64,000 bases of DNA from Nipponacmea schrenckii (taxonomy: Eukaryota; Mollusca; Gastropoda; Lottiidae): positions 14,822,534 through 14,886,533 of the forward strand of contig CM060203.1 of the NCBI GenBank assembly GCA_030562195.1. The letters are read 5' to 3'. This document shows positions 1 to 10,530 of the stretch, in pieces; positions within the stretch are counted from its first letter, which is position 1, and each line of letters opens with the position of its first letter. The position numbers were made by a program, and so were the translations under genes. Under the pieces are notes generated by a model. It searched no databases and was not told the origin of the DNA. It saw only the letters and a program-made list of their open reading frames with translations.

Positions 1-115
1 CATCTTCACTTATAATTCCAGTGAGGTTTGAGCAAGGACCAGCTGGAAGAAAGGATCCCTGTCACGACAGACTTGTGAACCTGTTGTTTTCCTTGTAAAA
101 TATAGTTATTTTTTT
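1..115 (+). repeat. 3' end of dispersed repeat family R2 (cut by window edge)
   Basis: This stretch matches the reverse complement of 54105-54270. Shared blocks include 'cataattccagt' (with tta for tca), 'caaggacca.ctgg.agaaaggat', 'gacttgtgaacct' and 'ccttgtaaaatatagtt', followed by a T/C-rich tail. It lacks about 45 bases present in the 54-kb copy. A T/C-rich simple tail at one fixed end suggests a retroposon, but no promoter boxes or reverse transcriptase are visible. The 31-codon open frame at 3-98 is explained by this repeat and is not a gene. Confidence 0.7.
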
Positions 116-125
116 TCTTTTTTTA

Positions 126-310
126 CTGTAAACCCTCAAGTTTGGTTAACTGGTTTCTTTGCTGTTAGCCCTCCAGGTTGGCGAACTGGCATCTGTAATG
201 TAGGACTTTACACCATCTAGTTTGCTTCAGTTATCCTTGATATAATGTTTTACACCCTCTTGGTTGGCTAATTTTTTCTCCTTGTCTTTGCATTTTATAG
301 GTAGGCTAAC
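126..310 (+). repeat. Degenerate tandem repeat, 'ccctc.aggttggctaac' type
   Basis: About four diverged units contain 'accctc.(a/t)g(g/t)ttggc(t/g)aact' at 45-60 bp spacing. The same core, 'ctctaggttggctt', forms the much cleaner 44-bp array at 54640-55580, so the two loci look related. Confidence 0.55.
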
Positions 311-690
311 TGTTTAGTTCGTCACAAATGTATATTGAAAGAATCACATAAGAGTGTAAGTTTGTGTTTCTGGTAAAAAGGGGCCATAACTCTATTGCTA
401 CTATCAGTATTGTCGTAATTGCCAAATGAATTCACTGAATAGTGGCATGAATTTCTACTATTCTAGGAAGAAGGGAGAGAAGCATGCTACAGCTAATTTA
501 AGTTATTTTCTATGGGAAGGCGATGCAATACAGTTTTTGGTCTACTGTACTCTCCTTGATTGGCTAATGAGGATAATTTGGGCATAAACTTGAGAATAAA
601 TTGTCTAAACCTTACAGTGTTTAAATGTTTATTGTGTCCAACATAGAACAACTTCATATTGGTGTGACATATAGTAATATAACAGTTTAG

Positions 691-993
691 AAACACAAGA
701 TATATGGATATACTACACTGAATTTAATGATATGTTTTGAAGGGAATATTTTAGTAGTATTTTAAGTAGTATATCCATATTTTGTGTTATGAAACTTAGC
801 AAGGAATAAATTCAGAAGAAGTATATCCATATAGGCTTATATCTTGTATTTTTTAAATTTATTCCTTGCTAAGTTTCAAAACACAAGATATATGGATATA
901 CTACAACTAAATTAAATACATATGTTTCAAAGGGAATAAATTCAGAAGTAGTATATCCATATATCTTGTGTTTTGAAACTTAGCAAGGAATAA
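691..993. repeat. Clustered inverted repeats with a perfect 46-bp palindrome
   Basis: Positions 859-904 are the exact reverse complement of 948-993, separated by a 43-base loop (905-947). A more diverged pair of the same arms lies just before it (691-716 with 767-789), and further partial copies at 818-833 and 1002-1020. The arm core is 'aacacaagatatatggatat'. A degenerate relative occurs at 27145-27250. The perfect arms imply a recent origin or gene conversion, as expected for a foldback element. No target duplication could be assigned. Confidence 0.8.
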
Positions 994-1738
994 GTTCTGA
1001 AGTAGTATATCCATATATCTTACAACTTGTTGAAAAGAGTGCAAAAATTATTTATGACTTGAAGAAATTGAACCTTTTTTTTACTGTAGAAAGTTTAAAA
1101 TTAAGGATAATATTTCACAGAAATGAAACAGAAATATACAAGTGTGGGTATAGTGAAGAAAAAGAGATCACTAAAAGTCATCTATAAAATTCTACAGCAC
1201 CCTGAGATTAAACTCTGATTTTTAAAATAAAATATTTTGTTAAGAAACAGTTCTGTATCCCAGACTTGTTGTCAATAACTTTGTCACGAAATTTCAGATT
1301 TATTTTCCTGTGATGAAAAGTCTCCCACAATGCCATTAATATCTATTATATAAGCTTTCAATGTAATCAGGCTTTCTGATTGGATCTTTCTACACTTGGA
1401 TGCACAAATATGATTTCAGGATTCAAGATTATCTTTGAACAAGTTCAAGATTCAACAGGTTCAAATCTTTAGTTTTATAGTTCCGATTTAATGGAGGTTA
1501 ATTTTAGGACATAAGAGAACAAATATTTGATGGATCTTGATTATCGTCCTGCGACACTTAAGAAGAGAAAGAAATATACCAATACAATTATTTACTGAAA
1601 ATGATAGCTTTTTTATCATGAGGATGCTGTCTATTTGTTGGTCTTGAACTCAGTTAAAGGTATGTTGGTATAAGGAGGAAAGACTTAGACATGTTGGCTT
1701 AAATTAGAACCTATGACCACTATTTGTTAAACATCCTA

Positions 1739-3392
1739 AGGCCAGACCAATTTTTTTTTCTTGTTTTACAGATTTTTTTGGAAAAAATCTGTAAAGGCAG
1801 GAGGGGGAAAAAAAAAAAAGGACCAAAATTGAGGGTAGGAGGGGAAAAAAAAAACAACATCCACACCAATCCCGGCTGTATAGTGTGAGGACCACAGAGC
1901 AGTTAATTCAATCATGGGTATTGTGCCACTGCCATATCAAATATCAGCCCCATAATTCAGAAATATCATATATCCAGAAAATGCTTGGAATATATCTGGA
2001 ATTAGTAAACCACGATCTTTTAACTTCTGATGCTGTGAAGTTATATACCATAATGTGGAGTGAAGTGTGCTTACAAAATGCTTCCCAGTTAATGTAAAGA
2101 ACATTCAGTTCTTTCAATAATTCTAGAGAATGTCATTAAACATCTTATTATCTTTTCTAGTATTTTCATAGTTTTTTGTAGATGGTAAACAATCATATTT
2201 AATACTACTAGTCATCAACACATCAAAGGCATTTTTTTCTTGTTTCTTCGGTTCACTGGCACTACTACTCTAGTACTAGACGTGGGGAGAGCTGATTTAG
2301 ATTTTGAACCAGCATTGGCTTTGCAAATAAACACAGTCACAAACAATAGATTAAAACCCATGATGACATGAAGGGGTGTAGAAGTTGCTGTTATATCCAA
2401 ACTACTTGTGGATTCTGAAGCTATCTTTTCGATATGTAGTCCTTCATCAATGACTTAATCGGAAGACGAAGTTGAAGACGTGCCAAGAAGGCCTACTTTT
2501 TCAATTGCGCAATTGGCAAGTTCACCAACTGTTTAGTCGATGCTCATACAAATCAAACACTTGAGCGTTTCCAGAGCTCTTATTATGGTAACACTAAAAT
2601 AGCGTGAATCCATTTGCATAAACAGAAAAACAAAATAAAATGTCTTTTCATCCACACGCTTTTCCAAATTCCATCGGTCTCTGAAAGAGCTAGTTGTGAA
2701 ATCGTATTTCATTGGCTGGCTATTGTGTAGTTGTATAAAAGAATGAACATGATAGGTTCCGTAAAATTTGCCGGGATATCCTAGGAAAACCCCATAGCAA
2801 CAAAACAATAATTTTGATATTGAAAAAGAACAGAATTAACATTTCATTGTAATAACTTAAGTGTACACCTATATGGTTATTCCGTAATTTTTCACAATTA
2901 ATAAGAAACATCATTATGAATGCCTTGCATATAATGAATGCGCGGGTTTTAGAAATATTTTCGTTTCACAATTTCAATAAACTTGCGTAAGCAATATTAT
3001 TTCAATCCAAAAAAAAGAACCATTGTCCGAGTGCATTAGCAGAACATCCGTGACATTTGGGTGATCGAGACTATCATTGCTTTCATGGACGAAAGTCAAA
3101 GTAGCAGCGGTTTTTCTAATTTTTGGAATACTTTTTTGTTGATCTTCTTGGAGTAATTTTTGGAAGTGAGTTTATTACTAAAAAATGCTGAGATCCACAA
3201 TTATTTTAGTTCTAATTTACAACAAATCAGAAGTTGAACTCGCTGAATCCAAAGAAGTTTTTTTTTTTTTTGATCGGGAATGGAGGTTGTTTTTTTTTTT
3301 CGTCGGAGCTGATTTTGGTTTTTTTTTTTTCGGATTTCCTGAAAATGTGGGTCGGCGGATCCGTAAAACAAGAAAATAAATTGGTCTGGCCT
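1739..3392 (-). mobile_element. TIR transposon-like element, copy 1 (carries decayed ORF)
   Basis: The two ends are inverted repeats of about 33 bp starting 'aggccagaccaattt', then T-rich, then 'cttgttttac.gat'. Inside them lie looser inverted subterminal regions with long poly-T/poly-A tracts (1795-1860 and 3255-3335). A second copy in the opposite orientation lies at 50230-51714. The two align from end to end except for about 340 bp present only here (near 1955-2294) and a 146-bp insertion present only there. The 1.65-kb interior has no recognisable transposase, so the element is presumably non-autonomous and moved in trans. Target duplication is unclear (flanks 'catccta' and 'aaagaaa'), so the superfamily is not assigned. 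Confidence 0.8.
2215..2808 (-). pseudogene. Decayed ORF inside TIR element copy 1
   Basis: On the minus strand one frame runs from 2808 to 2215 with two in-frame stops (2533-2535 and about 2454). The same reading is found in copy 2 (50858-51517), where the first stop is an Arg codon. The copies differ by an in-frame 3-base indel ('EKIAS' against 'EKIIAS'), which hints at past coding constraint. The C-terminal part holds a Ser/Thr-rich stretch, then a hydrophobic segment ('VIMGFNLLFVTVFI') that could span a membrane, then a basic tail. I do not recognise the protein. It could be a captured host gene fragment or the element's own lost ORF. An overlapping frame (2720-2914) is also similar between copies, as expected simply from DNA similarity. 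Confidence 0.45.
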
Positions 3393-5229
3393 AAAGAAAA
3401 TAAATAAAACTGCACACACAAAAAAAAAAATTGAAGATTGATCAGTAGTTGAGGAGTGTATCCATGGATACCTTGTACATTTTTTTTGCTGTCATGTTCT
3501 TGATTGCAGCAACATTAATCTGTCATACTAATACACATGTAGCCTACAATTTATTGTAAGTAAAAGGACTTCTTGGTAAACCAGTAGCGGAAATGCACAA
3601 AAAAATTTTCTTTGTATTTTTAAAGTGTGCCACAAGTTCATTTTGAATTTATTTTTTTCTTTAAAACCTTTAAATAATACCGTAACTTGACTAGAATGTT
3701 CTGGTTAAAATTCATGACCGACTTTTTCTAATTAATTCTTATTTATATTTAACGTTTATCGAAGTCGTGACTTCATTTGCATGAATGATTGTCTGCTGCT
3801 GGGAAGGTCTGAATTGACAGCAATTAAAGATGGTAGATTATTTACATCTCTTTATCCAATGTGATCTTTCTTCCCGACAGTAATGGCTTCTGATAATTTT
3901 TTTTATCTGTTTACCATATATTTACTATTAGTCCTTATAAATATATACCAAATAGTACATAAATTGTCAGGGGTTGCGACCTGTGACCTTTGAACTCAAC
4001 TGAAATAAATCTAGATTGCAGGAAAAAAATTGCTAATTACCCTTCTGAGTAGAAATTTTTAAACTAGGTGCCTTTGTGGTCTTCAGATTAGTTCGATGAT
4101 TGCTTGCTGCCCTGAAAATCCAAGGTTGATTCCAGAATTGGTCAATATTTTCATAAGAAGCTGCTGTAGCTCTGTTAGTAGAAGGTTTCTTTGATGATCT
4201 GAAGATCCGTTCAAACCTAGCATAGTTCATACCTTCAGAATTTTCAAATCTTAATGTTGTACATGATTTTTCAAAACTGATGTTGCAGCTGATGTAGGAA
4301 AAATTAAGGCCCATTATAAAAATGATATTTTCTTCAATGACGTGAAATCAGACAAAACTACAATGATGATTGTTAAAGTGTGCAGTCTCTCGTTCGAATG
4401 CTCTTCACACTAGGAGGTCTGAATTGGGGTGTGCTTGATACCTGTTCTGCAACAACCTCCAGCGGCGTGCTTGAATACTAATACTATTTTACAGAAGTGA
4501 TTTAGGTCAAAGAGCTTCACATGGGAAAGAAGCTTTTGATAGGAGTTAGTTTAATGCCTGCAGATGGTGCTTAATTGATTTAGAGCATGCAAAGCGATGT
4601 AACAGCTATGTAATATTCTATTTAATGGTTTAGTTGGATACAGGCTCTTCATATCTTAGTCCCTATTTTTATCTATAAACTTTGTTTAAGAAATCACTGT
4701 CACCAAGGTAATAGTTTTAACCAATCTAAGTGTAATGTCAACTCATTTCTTAATAAATTGAGAATTGTGATTTGCAAAAACTAAAGTCTGTTGTATTGCT
4801 CTATTGCTCTACTTTCAGCATCTTCCTTGCTCGACTAATTGGATGCTAATAAAAAAGACCACTGTGTAATTTAGTGTAAGAAAAATAATTACATTAACAA
4901 TGTACCAGATAAAGTCTGTAACTCAATAGACAATATCCATGGAGAAAAAAAACAATACAAGTAACGTAAATTAGATTTTGTTATTTTTGGCTCGGGATCT
5001 GATTAATTTGCCTGACGAACTTGTTGACGTATTATTGGCCATGTATAAAAAAAAAGTACTCTAGAAGAAAATTTGAAATCTATATTTTAGAGTAAACCTA
5101 TAAATGTTTTCTTATTTTTGTGTGGTTTCAATCAGATTAAAATATATTTTTTGTTTTGTAAAAAAGAAACACATGAAACAAATGACCAATTATGGGCAGC
5201 TCTTTCATTTAAAAATGTTCCTTTTAATT
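3393..5229. other. No gene seen; one weak tRNA-like patch
   Basis: AT-rich sequence without convincing exons. At 4163-4225 'tgtagctctgttagtaga' resembles a pol III A box and 'ccgttcaaacct', 42 bases on, resembles a B box, so this may be a decayed tRNA-derived SINE head. A more GC-rich patch at 4385-4480 contains no sustained reading frame. Confidence 0.3.
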
Positions 5230-5465
5230 GGGACTTGCATGGAAAAGCCTCTAGTCGTTTTGATAGAACAATAAACCTAGGCCCCATGTGCTACAGGCTG
5301 TGCATGTTAAAGATCCATCAACAGTTGAAAATCAGAAAAAGAGTAGGCTAATGCCACTGTCCTGGCAAAATTTCCCTTATTGCACACTTCATAGCATTGC
5401 CCGTCTTAGTCAGCCGATAAGGTGCAGAAGAGTAGGATGTAAAACTCCATTTGTTTCATTTAGAT
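5230..5465 (+). mobile_element. SINE copy, 5'-truncated (family S)
   Basis: It matches the central and 3' parts of the full-length copy at 42057-42389: 'gcatggaaaa', the 'cgtt..gat.g.acaataaacc' block, 'gtgctacaggctgtgcatgt', 'tcctggcaaaatttccc', 'attgcacacttcatagcatt', then 'aggtgcagaagagtaggatg' and the 'ccatttgtttcattt' tail. The tRNA-like head is missing. SINEs are copied by LINE machinery and encode no protein. Confidence 0.85.
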
Positions 5466-5697
5466 TATGTGAACCATGGCTTTGTATTAACATTGATCTA
5501 TATTTCTATGCTTGATTAGAATCAGATAAAATTGTATGTCAATTGGCCGACAGCGTTTTCTCTAAGATGTAACCTAAACCATCTTCTGATATCATCTTTG
5601 TTTTAATCTATTTGAAATGGTCTTGATTAAAATCCCCTCCTCAAGCAATGTTTTAAACTTATATCTACAAAACCTACTGCTACTGAATCTGTAGACT

Positions 5698-5891
5698 GAC
5701 ATGGAAAAAGCATTAAGTCGTTCGGATGGGACAATAAAACCGAGGCCTAGTGTGCTACAGGCTGTGCATGTTAAAGATCCCGCTAATGCTGCTGCCAAAA
5801 TTTCCCTCATAGCACACTGCATGGTGTTGCCTGACTTCATTAGCCCATAAGGTGCAGAAAAGTAGGTGGTAAAACTCCTTTCATTTCATTT
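5698..5891 (+). mobile_element. SINE copy, 5'-truncated, with 15-bp target duplication (family S)
   Basis: The element starts at 'gacatggaaaaagc' and ends in 'ctttcatttcattt'. It is bordered by 'ctgaatctgtagact' (5683-5697) and 'ctgaatctgtatact' (5892-5906), 14 of 15 identical. This target duplication fixes both ends and shows LINE-type target-primed insertion with 5' truncation. The 'tccctcatagcacactgcat' segment and the 'agcccataaggtgcaga' tail are conserved. Confidence 0.9.
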
Positions 5892-6108
5892 CTGAATCTG
5901 TATACTCAATTGAAAAAAGTTTTACTTTAGTTTGGCACTAATTGAGTTTAGATTTACAACTGGACCTTCTTCAGAGAGAGTATTTTTGCAGTAAAAAATT
6001 GATGAAGTGAAATTTATTTTACATGTTTCATCTGATGCTGAATATAATTTCCAACCCTACATTTGTGTATACTTGTGGTTTCTCATTCCCCTTTGTACAC
6101 CCATAAAA

Positions 6109-6625
6109 TTAAAGGAATACTGAATCTTAGAATGAACATAATGTTTTAAACATGGCCAATAAGAGCATATATTCATCAGTAGATATACTTGCTGCCATAA
6201 GTATAAGAGAATCTTTATATAATCTGATAAATCTAAAAAACATAGTAATTATCCATAAAAAAACAATTGATTATGTTTTCCTTGAGTGGCATTTAGTAAT
6301 TGGTAGATACAATAACTGGACACAATTTTATGGATAACAATTACTTTATTAAATAATTTGTGACGTTTCAAATGTTAATGAGACGAAAGTATCATCTTTG
6401 AAATGTCGCAAGTTATTTAATAAAGTAATTGTTATCCATAAAATTGTGTCCAGTTATTGCAATTGATTATTGAAAACGGATAAATAAATTCATCACGTGT
6501 CCTTCAATTGTAACTTAGTTTTGTGAGTTTTCCAGATTTTAAGGGATTCTGTTACTTTATGAGACCGGGTATGTTCACTGATGAATATATGCTCATATTG
6601 ACTATTCATGAGAACTAAAATACTA
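6109..6625. mobile_element. MITE of family M1, interrupted by a foldback insertion
   Basis: The left end, 'ttaaaggaatactgaatctt', matches the ends of the M1 copies at 28318, 31152, 35636 and 59154. The inner inverted arms ('ggccaataagagcatatatt' near 6155 and 'gaatatatgctcatattga' near 6582) are shared by the family. The right terminus is truncated or diverged near 6625. It encodes nothing convincing. The middle is split by the nested element at 6275-6459. Confidence 0.7.
6275..6459. mobile_element. Foldback element nested in the M1 MITE, 11-bp target duplication
   Basis: 'caattgattat' occurs at 6264-6274 and again at 6460-6470. Removing the insert and one copy restores the sequence order seen in other M1 copies. 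The insert contains two arms, 6311-6355 and 6414-6458, that are near-perfect reverse complements ('aataactggacacaatttta' / 'taaaattgtgtccagttatt'). Pairing extends inward through 'gtgacgtttcaaatg' and 'tttgaaatgtcgcaag'. Relatives lie at 31009-31125 and 52130-52240. Confidence 0.8.
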
Positions 6626-8920
6626 TATCATTCTCACATATTATTGTATCGTAAGCTGATTTTAATGTATGCATATCTGTGAATTTTTGATATCGAATTG
6701 AATTTCAAGTCATTCAAAAGATTCGCAATCAACTTTTGAATGTCACCAGGGTTAGGTTATGGCTTGTGTTTCAATATACAAATATTACAAGGGTGGAGCA
6801 TTTTAAGAAATTTTACTTAGATCTCTCGATAAGTTGACAATAGTTCACAAATGAGCCCCAAGTTGGTTAGACGATTACGAAATCGTAATATTGAATTAAA
6901 AATAGAACAGACAACATTTTAATTCATCATCATGCCTCTACTTTTCTGTCACAATCTCTTAGAATAAACATGGGCTTAATTTGAAATTTGATCTTGATGG
7001 ATGTGGCCATCTTGGAATTTACTTTAGCAAATTGAGCAGGCCTGATTTAGAATATGTTGAAGCTATTTAAGATTTGTTTTTTAGCAACGCTTCCTGTCAT
7101 TTATTGGATGGTGAATACTGTGGACTTTATATTTTAAAGGGATTTAGTTGTTTAATTAGTTTTGTTACTGTTGATGCTGCGTTCACTTTAAATTTGAAGT
7201 GATATAGAAGCAAAGCATTTTGTCCTTTCCAATTAGCCTGCAGTTCAAATAAACTTCTTGGTTTTTCTTGTCTTTTATTGGAAGAGTTCCACAGAAAGTA
7301 TGCCAAGAACAGTTTCTGTTTTTTTTTTTGGCTTTGATTTGAGAAAATCCTATGTAATGGTTCGATTGCTCAAGTGTCTGAATGATTAAATCTACAATAG
7401 GTTATGAAATATGGGTTTTGATGGTTCCGAATTGTGGTGTGACTATGTTGACTAAACTAAATGTAAATATGCTAATTTGTAATTCTAGGTTGATGGATGA
7501 GTGGATGTTGACATTTTCAAATGAAAATTGATCTGACAATCTTCCGTTTGGGATGGAACGGTGTCAAAATCCTACATTGTTAGTTGTACTACTTTCATCT
7601 GTTAGACATCGTCATTTATATATGATACCACATACTGAATTTCATCACAGTTAAATAGGATTAATTTCAAAATACCAAAATTAAGTGGGATTAAAAAAGG
7701 TCACAGTTGGAGGTTTTAATTGGAGGTCTTTCCCTTTTGTAAATATCAATTCTTAGCCATGTTTACTGGGGCTAATCCAGGTATGCACTCAAATCAAGTA
7801 TGTAGCATATGTAATATACTTGCTGATTCAAGTATCCGTGCCAGTTGGAATCAAGCTAAGTATCCCGTCAAATCAAGTAATCTGATTGGATAGTTAAAGA
7901 ATCTGTCCTATTCTGATTGGTCAAAAATAAAACACGAGTTCAAATCACAAATCTCAATGGCTATTTCAGATTATTTTAAATTCAGTTTCCATAATCCATT
8001 TTAATTCAATAGGAATATCAAAACGATAAACCAAATTCAAGAAATCTTCAGAGCTTGAACGTATTATCTGAAATCTGATTGGTTGATACAGATACAAGTT
8101 TATCAGTAATTCATCTTGAAGATTAATCGTCAGTCTGATCTAATCTAAGATTAATGTGGTTAAAAATAAATTTAGAAATATCAGAGTTGATTTGATAAAA
8201 CTTAAGTAAATATCGAGTTATTTTTATGATTGAAATAGAGATTATTGGATAAACAGTAAATATTTATTTAATGATTTATAAATACAAACTTGACCCTTGC
8301 AAACTTTGCAGAGTTTATTGTAAATAGTAATATGAATTAACTTTTTGTGAAATGAAAATTTTGAAGGAATATTTTTAGCTTTTGGATGATTTGTTGTTTA
8401 TAATACCAAAGAACATTAACAATACATTAAACAATTATTATGGATGGATAGTTCTAGAATAATAATAATAATAGTCTTGGTCTAAACCACCATTTTATGT
8501 CATATATTTTTACTTCATTTGAAGATATTGTCACAGCTATAATAAAATGTCCTGTTCTGTTATATTTCTAGCTACTTCTGGCTATATTTGGTTGTTTGAT
8601 TGATATGTGCGACTGAGTTAATTTGTGTTTTATCTCCTAAAAGATAAAAAGAAATACATGAAAGAAATAACTGACCATTATATTGACAAGGATAAAAGTT
8701 TCACCAATATAAGAATATATAGCAAAATGGAAGCCATAAGACAGATGACTTACAGGAAACATGACATCCCTTTTGCTATATGTTCTTATGTTTACCACTT
8801 CCTCCTGGAAAGCGAATGTAAACTTGTCAATCATTTAATAACTGACCAACCAACCAACCAACACTCTTCTACATTTCATCTGCTAACCACAGCTGTAAAT
8901 TGCTATACCATAATATGTAT
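6626..8920. other. No gene seen
   Basis: AT-rich sequence with scattered short motifs, for example several 'ctgattgg' boxes at 7870-8080. The open frame at 8625-8924 has no recognisable domain and no splice signals. Confidence 0.4.
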
Positions 8921-9325
8921 ATAAACTGCGTTTCCACTTAGAATTGTGAAGTAAAGCTAGCTTTAAAGCTAGCCTTATTGCTGAACACGCTGTGTTTCCA
9001 CTGAGTTTATCTGGTTCCCGAAACCACTTTAGTCTTGATAAAAAAAAAGTGGCACATTATTGACAGGTCGAGATGTACAAGATGTGAGACCATAAAATTA
9101 GTACTACTCTATTGCCGAAAACGAGAAAAAGTCATTTTTTTTGTGTTTCCACTTGTTTCAAAAGCCAACTTTAAAGCTAGCTTACTTTTAAAATGAAAAA
9201 TTGCTGAACTCAAAAAGGGAGGTTTTCGGTTTCCGAACCATAATGGTTTGGCAATTTACCAAGTTGAAAAAAAAGAGAAGCTAGCTTAAAGCTGGCTTTT
9301 TGGCCAAGTGGAAACACGGTTATAA
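8921..9325. mobile_element. MITE of family M2 ('gtttccactt' ends)
   Basis: The ends are inverted: 'ataaactgcgtttccactta' on the left, and 'aagtggaaacacggttat' on the right, whose complement is 'ataaccgtgtttccactt'. Subterminal 'aagctagctttaaagctagc' and 'gaagctagcttaaagctggc' are also inverted, and 'gtttccactt' recurs internally near 9145. A relative lies at 30680-30935. No ORF of note; non-autonomous DNA transposon by inference. Confidence 0.65.
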
Positions 9326-10083
9326 TCTGATTAGAATAATTAAAATATAAAAAACAGAATTTTTAGCATTCATTTTGAATGGTAATTCTACAGACATGAA
9401 TGATAAATAAAACCAAGTTAATATCCCTGCTATTCAGACACATTGATAGATCTGTTTTCTGGACTGAGTCAATCTGTAATCCGAGATAAGTTGACAAATG
9501 AAGACCAGACCACGACTGAAAGAGGATTAGATTCTAATCAGATTAAAGTTGCTTCTCTTACTAAGCCTTTTTATGTAGCTTATGGGATAATAAGCCTTCA
9601 CATTACACACAGTATATCAGTCCGCAGAACTCTTTTCTGTGTCATGAACACTGGCAATGAATAAATGAATGAATGAATTTTATTCTTGTCCTTTTCAAGG
9701 AGGTTAGTCTGCTAACAGTTTCGTTCATCCTTCTTAGAAAGCGTTTTTTGAGGAATTTCTCAAAACAGGGTGCTTTGATTGGTTTCTGTTAGCACCATAA
9801 GAAACAAGCTGTTTTGTTGTGTTCACTATAAGAAAAGAGCTGTTTTCAAACCAGTTCATTCTACAGTGATCGAAATGTGCACATACTGTTGTTGCCAGGT
9901 TTAAACTGATAAGACAAGTTGAGAATGCTCATAAAAGACAAAAGCAGACAATAGAGCATATGGCCTGTTTTCACTTATAAAAATGATAAATACGAGGTTA
10001 AATCTAATTGTTGACTAATAAAGTCTTCCTTTAAATATCAGAAAGAAATTTACAGTGGGTTTGATGTATGTTACCTTGCCTGA
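9326..10083. other. No gene seen
   Basis: Contains a short (aatg)n run at 9659-9678. The 73-codon frame at 9443-9664 is unsupported. Confidence 0.4.
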
Positions 10084-10509
10084 TACTGTAAGGCTACAAA
10101 TTATTGCGAGATAGAAATTAATGTGTTAAATGCGACCTATCCGCGATCGCATTAATTTGTATCCGCATTTTTAAATACATATTCCCAAGTGAATTTTATG
10201 GAGTTCAAATATGACTGACATTAGTGACAAGTATTTAAATGGAGACCGGGCAGGATAAAGTAATTAGGTAATTATTTTTAAATATGAAGCTGATTAGTAA
10301 TCAACGACATTAAAAGGCAAAAGATTTTTCACACTTGACTATTTAAAGGTAAAATCTTGATCATTGTTTAGGTCTTCATTCATTAATCACTTTAGAATTT
10401 TATGATATTAAAAACCTATCGCGGATCGCATTAATTTGTACTCGCATTTTAGTCTCTATACCCCATGTCGCATTAATTTGTTGACGCATTAAATTCTAGC
10501 CTTACAGTA
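10084..10509. mobile_element. MITE with 'tactgtaaggcta' terminal inverted repeats
   Basis: The left end 'tactgtaaggcta' (10084-10096) is the exact reverse complement of 'tagccttacagta' (10497-10509). The ends start and finish with TA, consistent with TA target duplication of the Tc1/mariner type. The subterminal motif 'gcgatcgcattaatttgta' near 10142 is repeated inverted and direct at 10421-10485. It encodes nothing. The 24-bp array starts about 20 bases beyond its right end. Confidence 0.8.
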
Positions 10510-10530
10510 AGCTATCTTAACTAATTTTCA

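Noticed and set aside
3..98. 31-codon frame at the window start that looked like the end of a coding exon
   Set aside because: The same sequence occurs in reverse at 54105-54270 as dispersed repeat R2, where the frame is not preserved.
6360..6420. 'aatgagacgaaag' in the foldback loop, reminiscent of a hammerhead ribozyme core
   Set aside because: The conserved CUGAUGA is incomplete and stem II is absent; a structure search would be needed to revive the idea.
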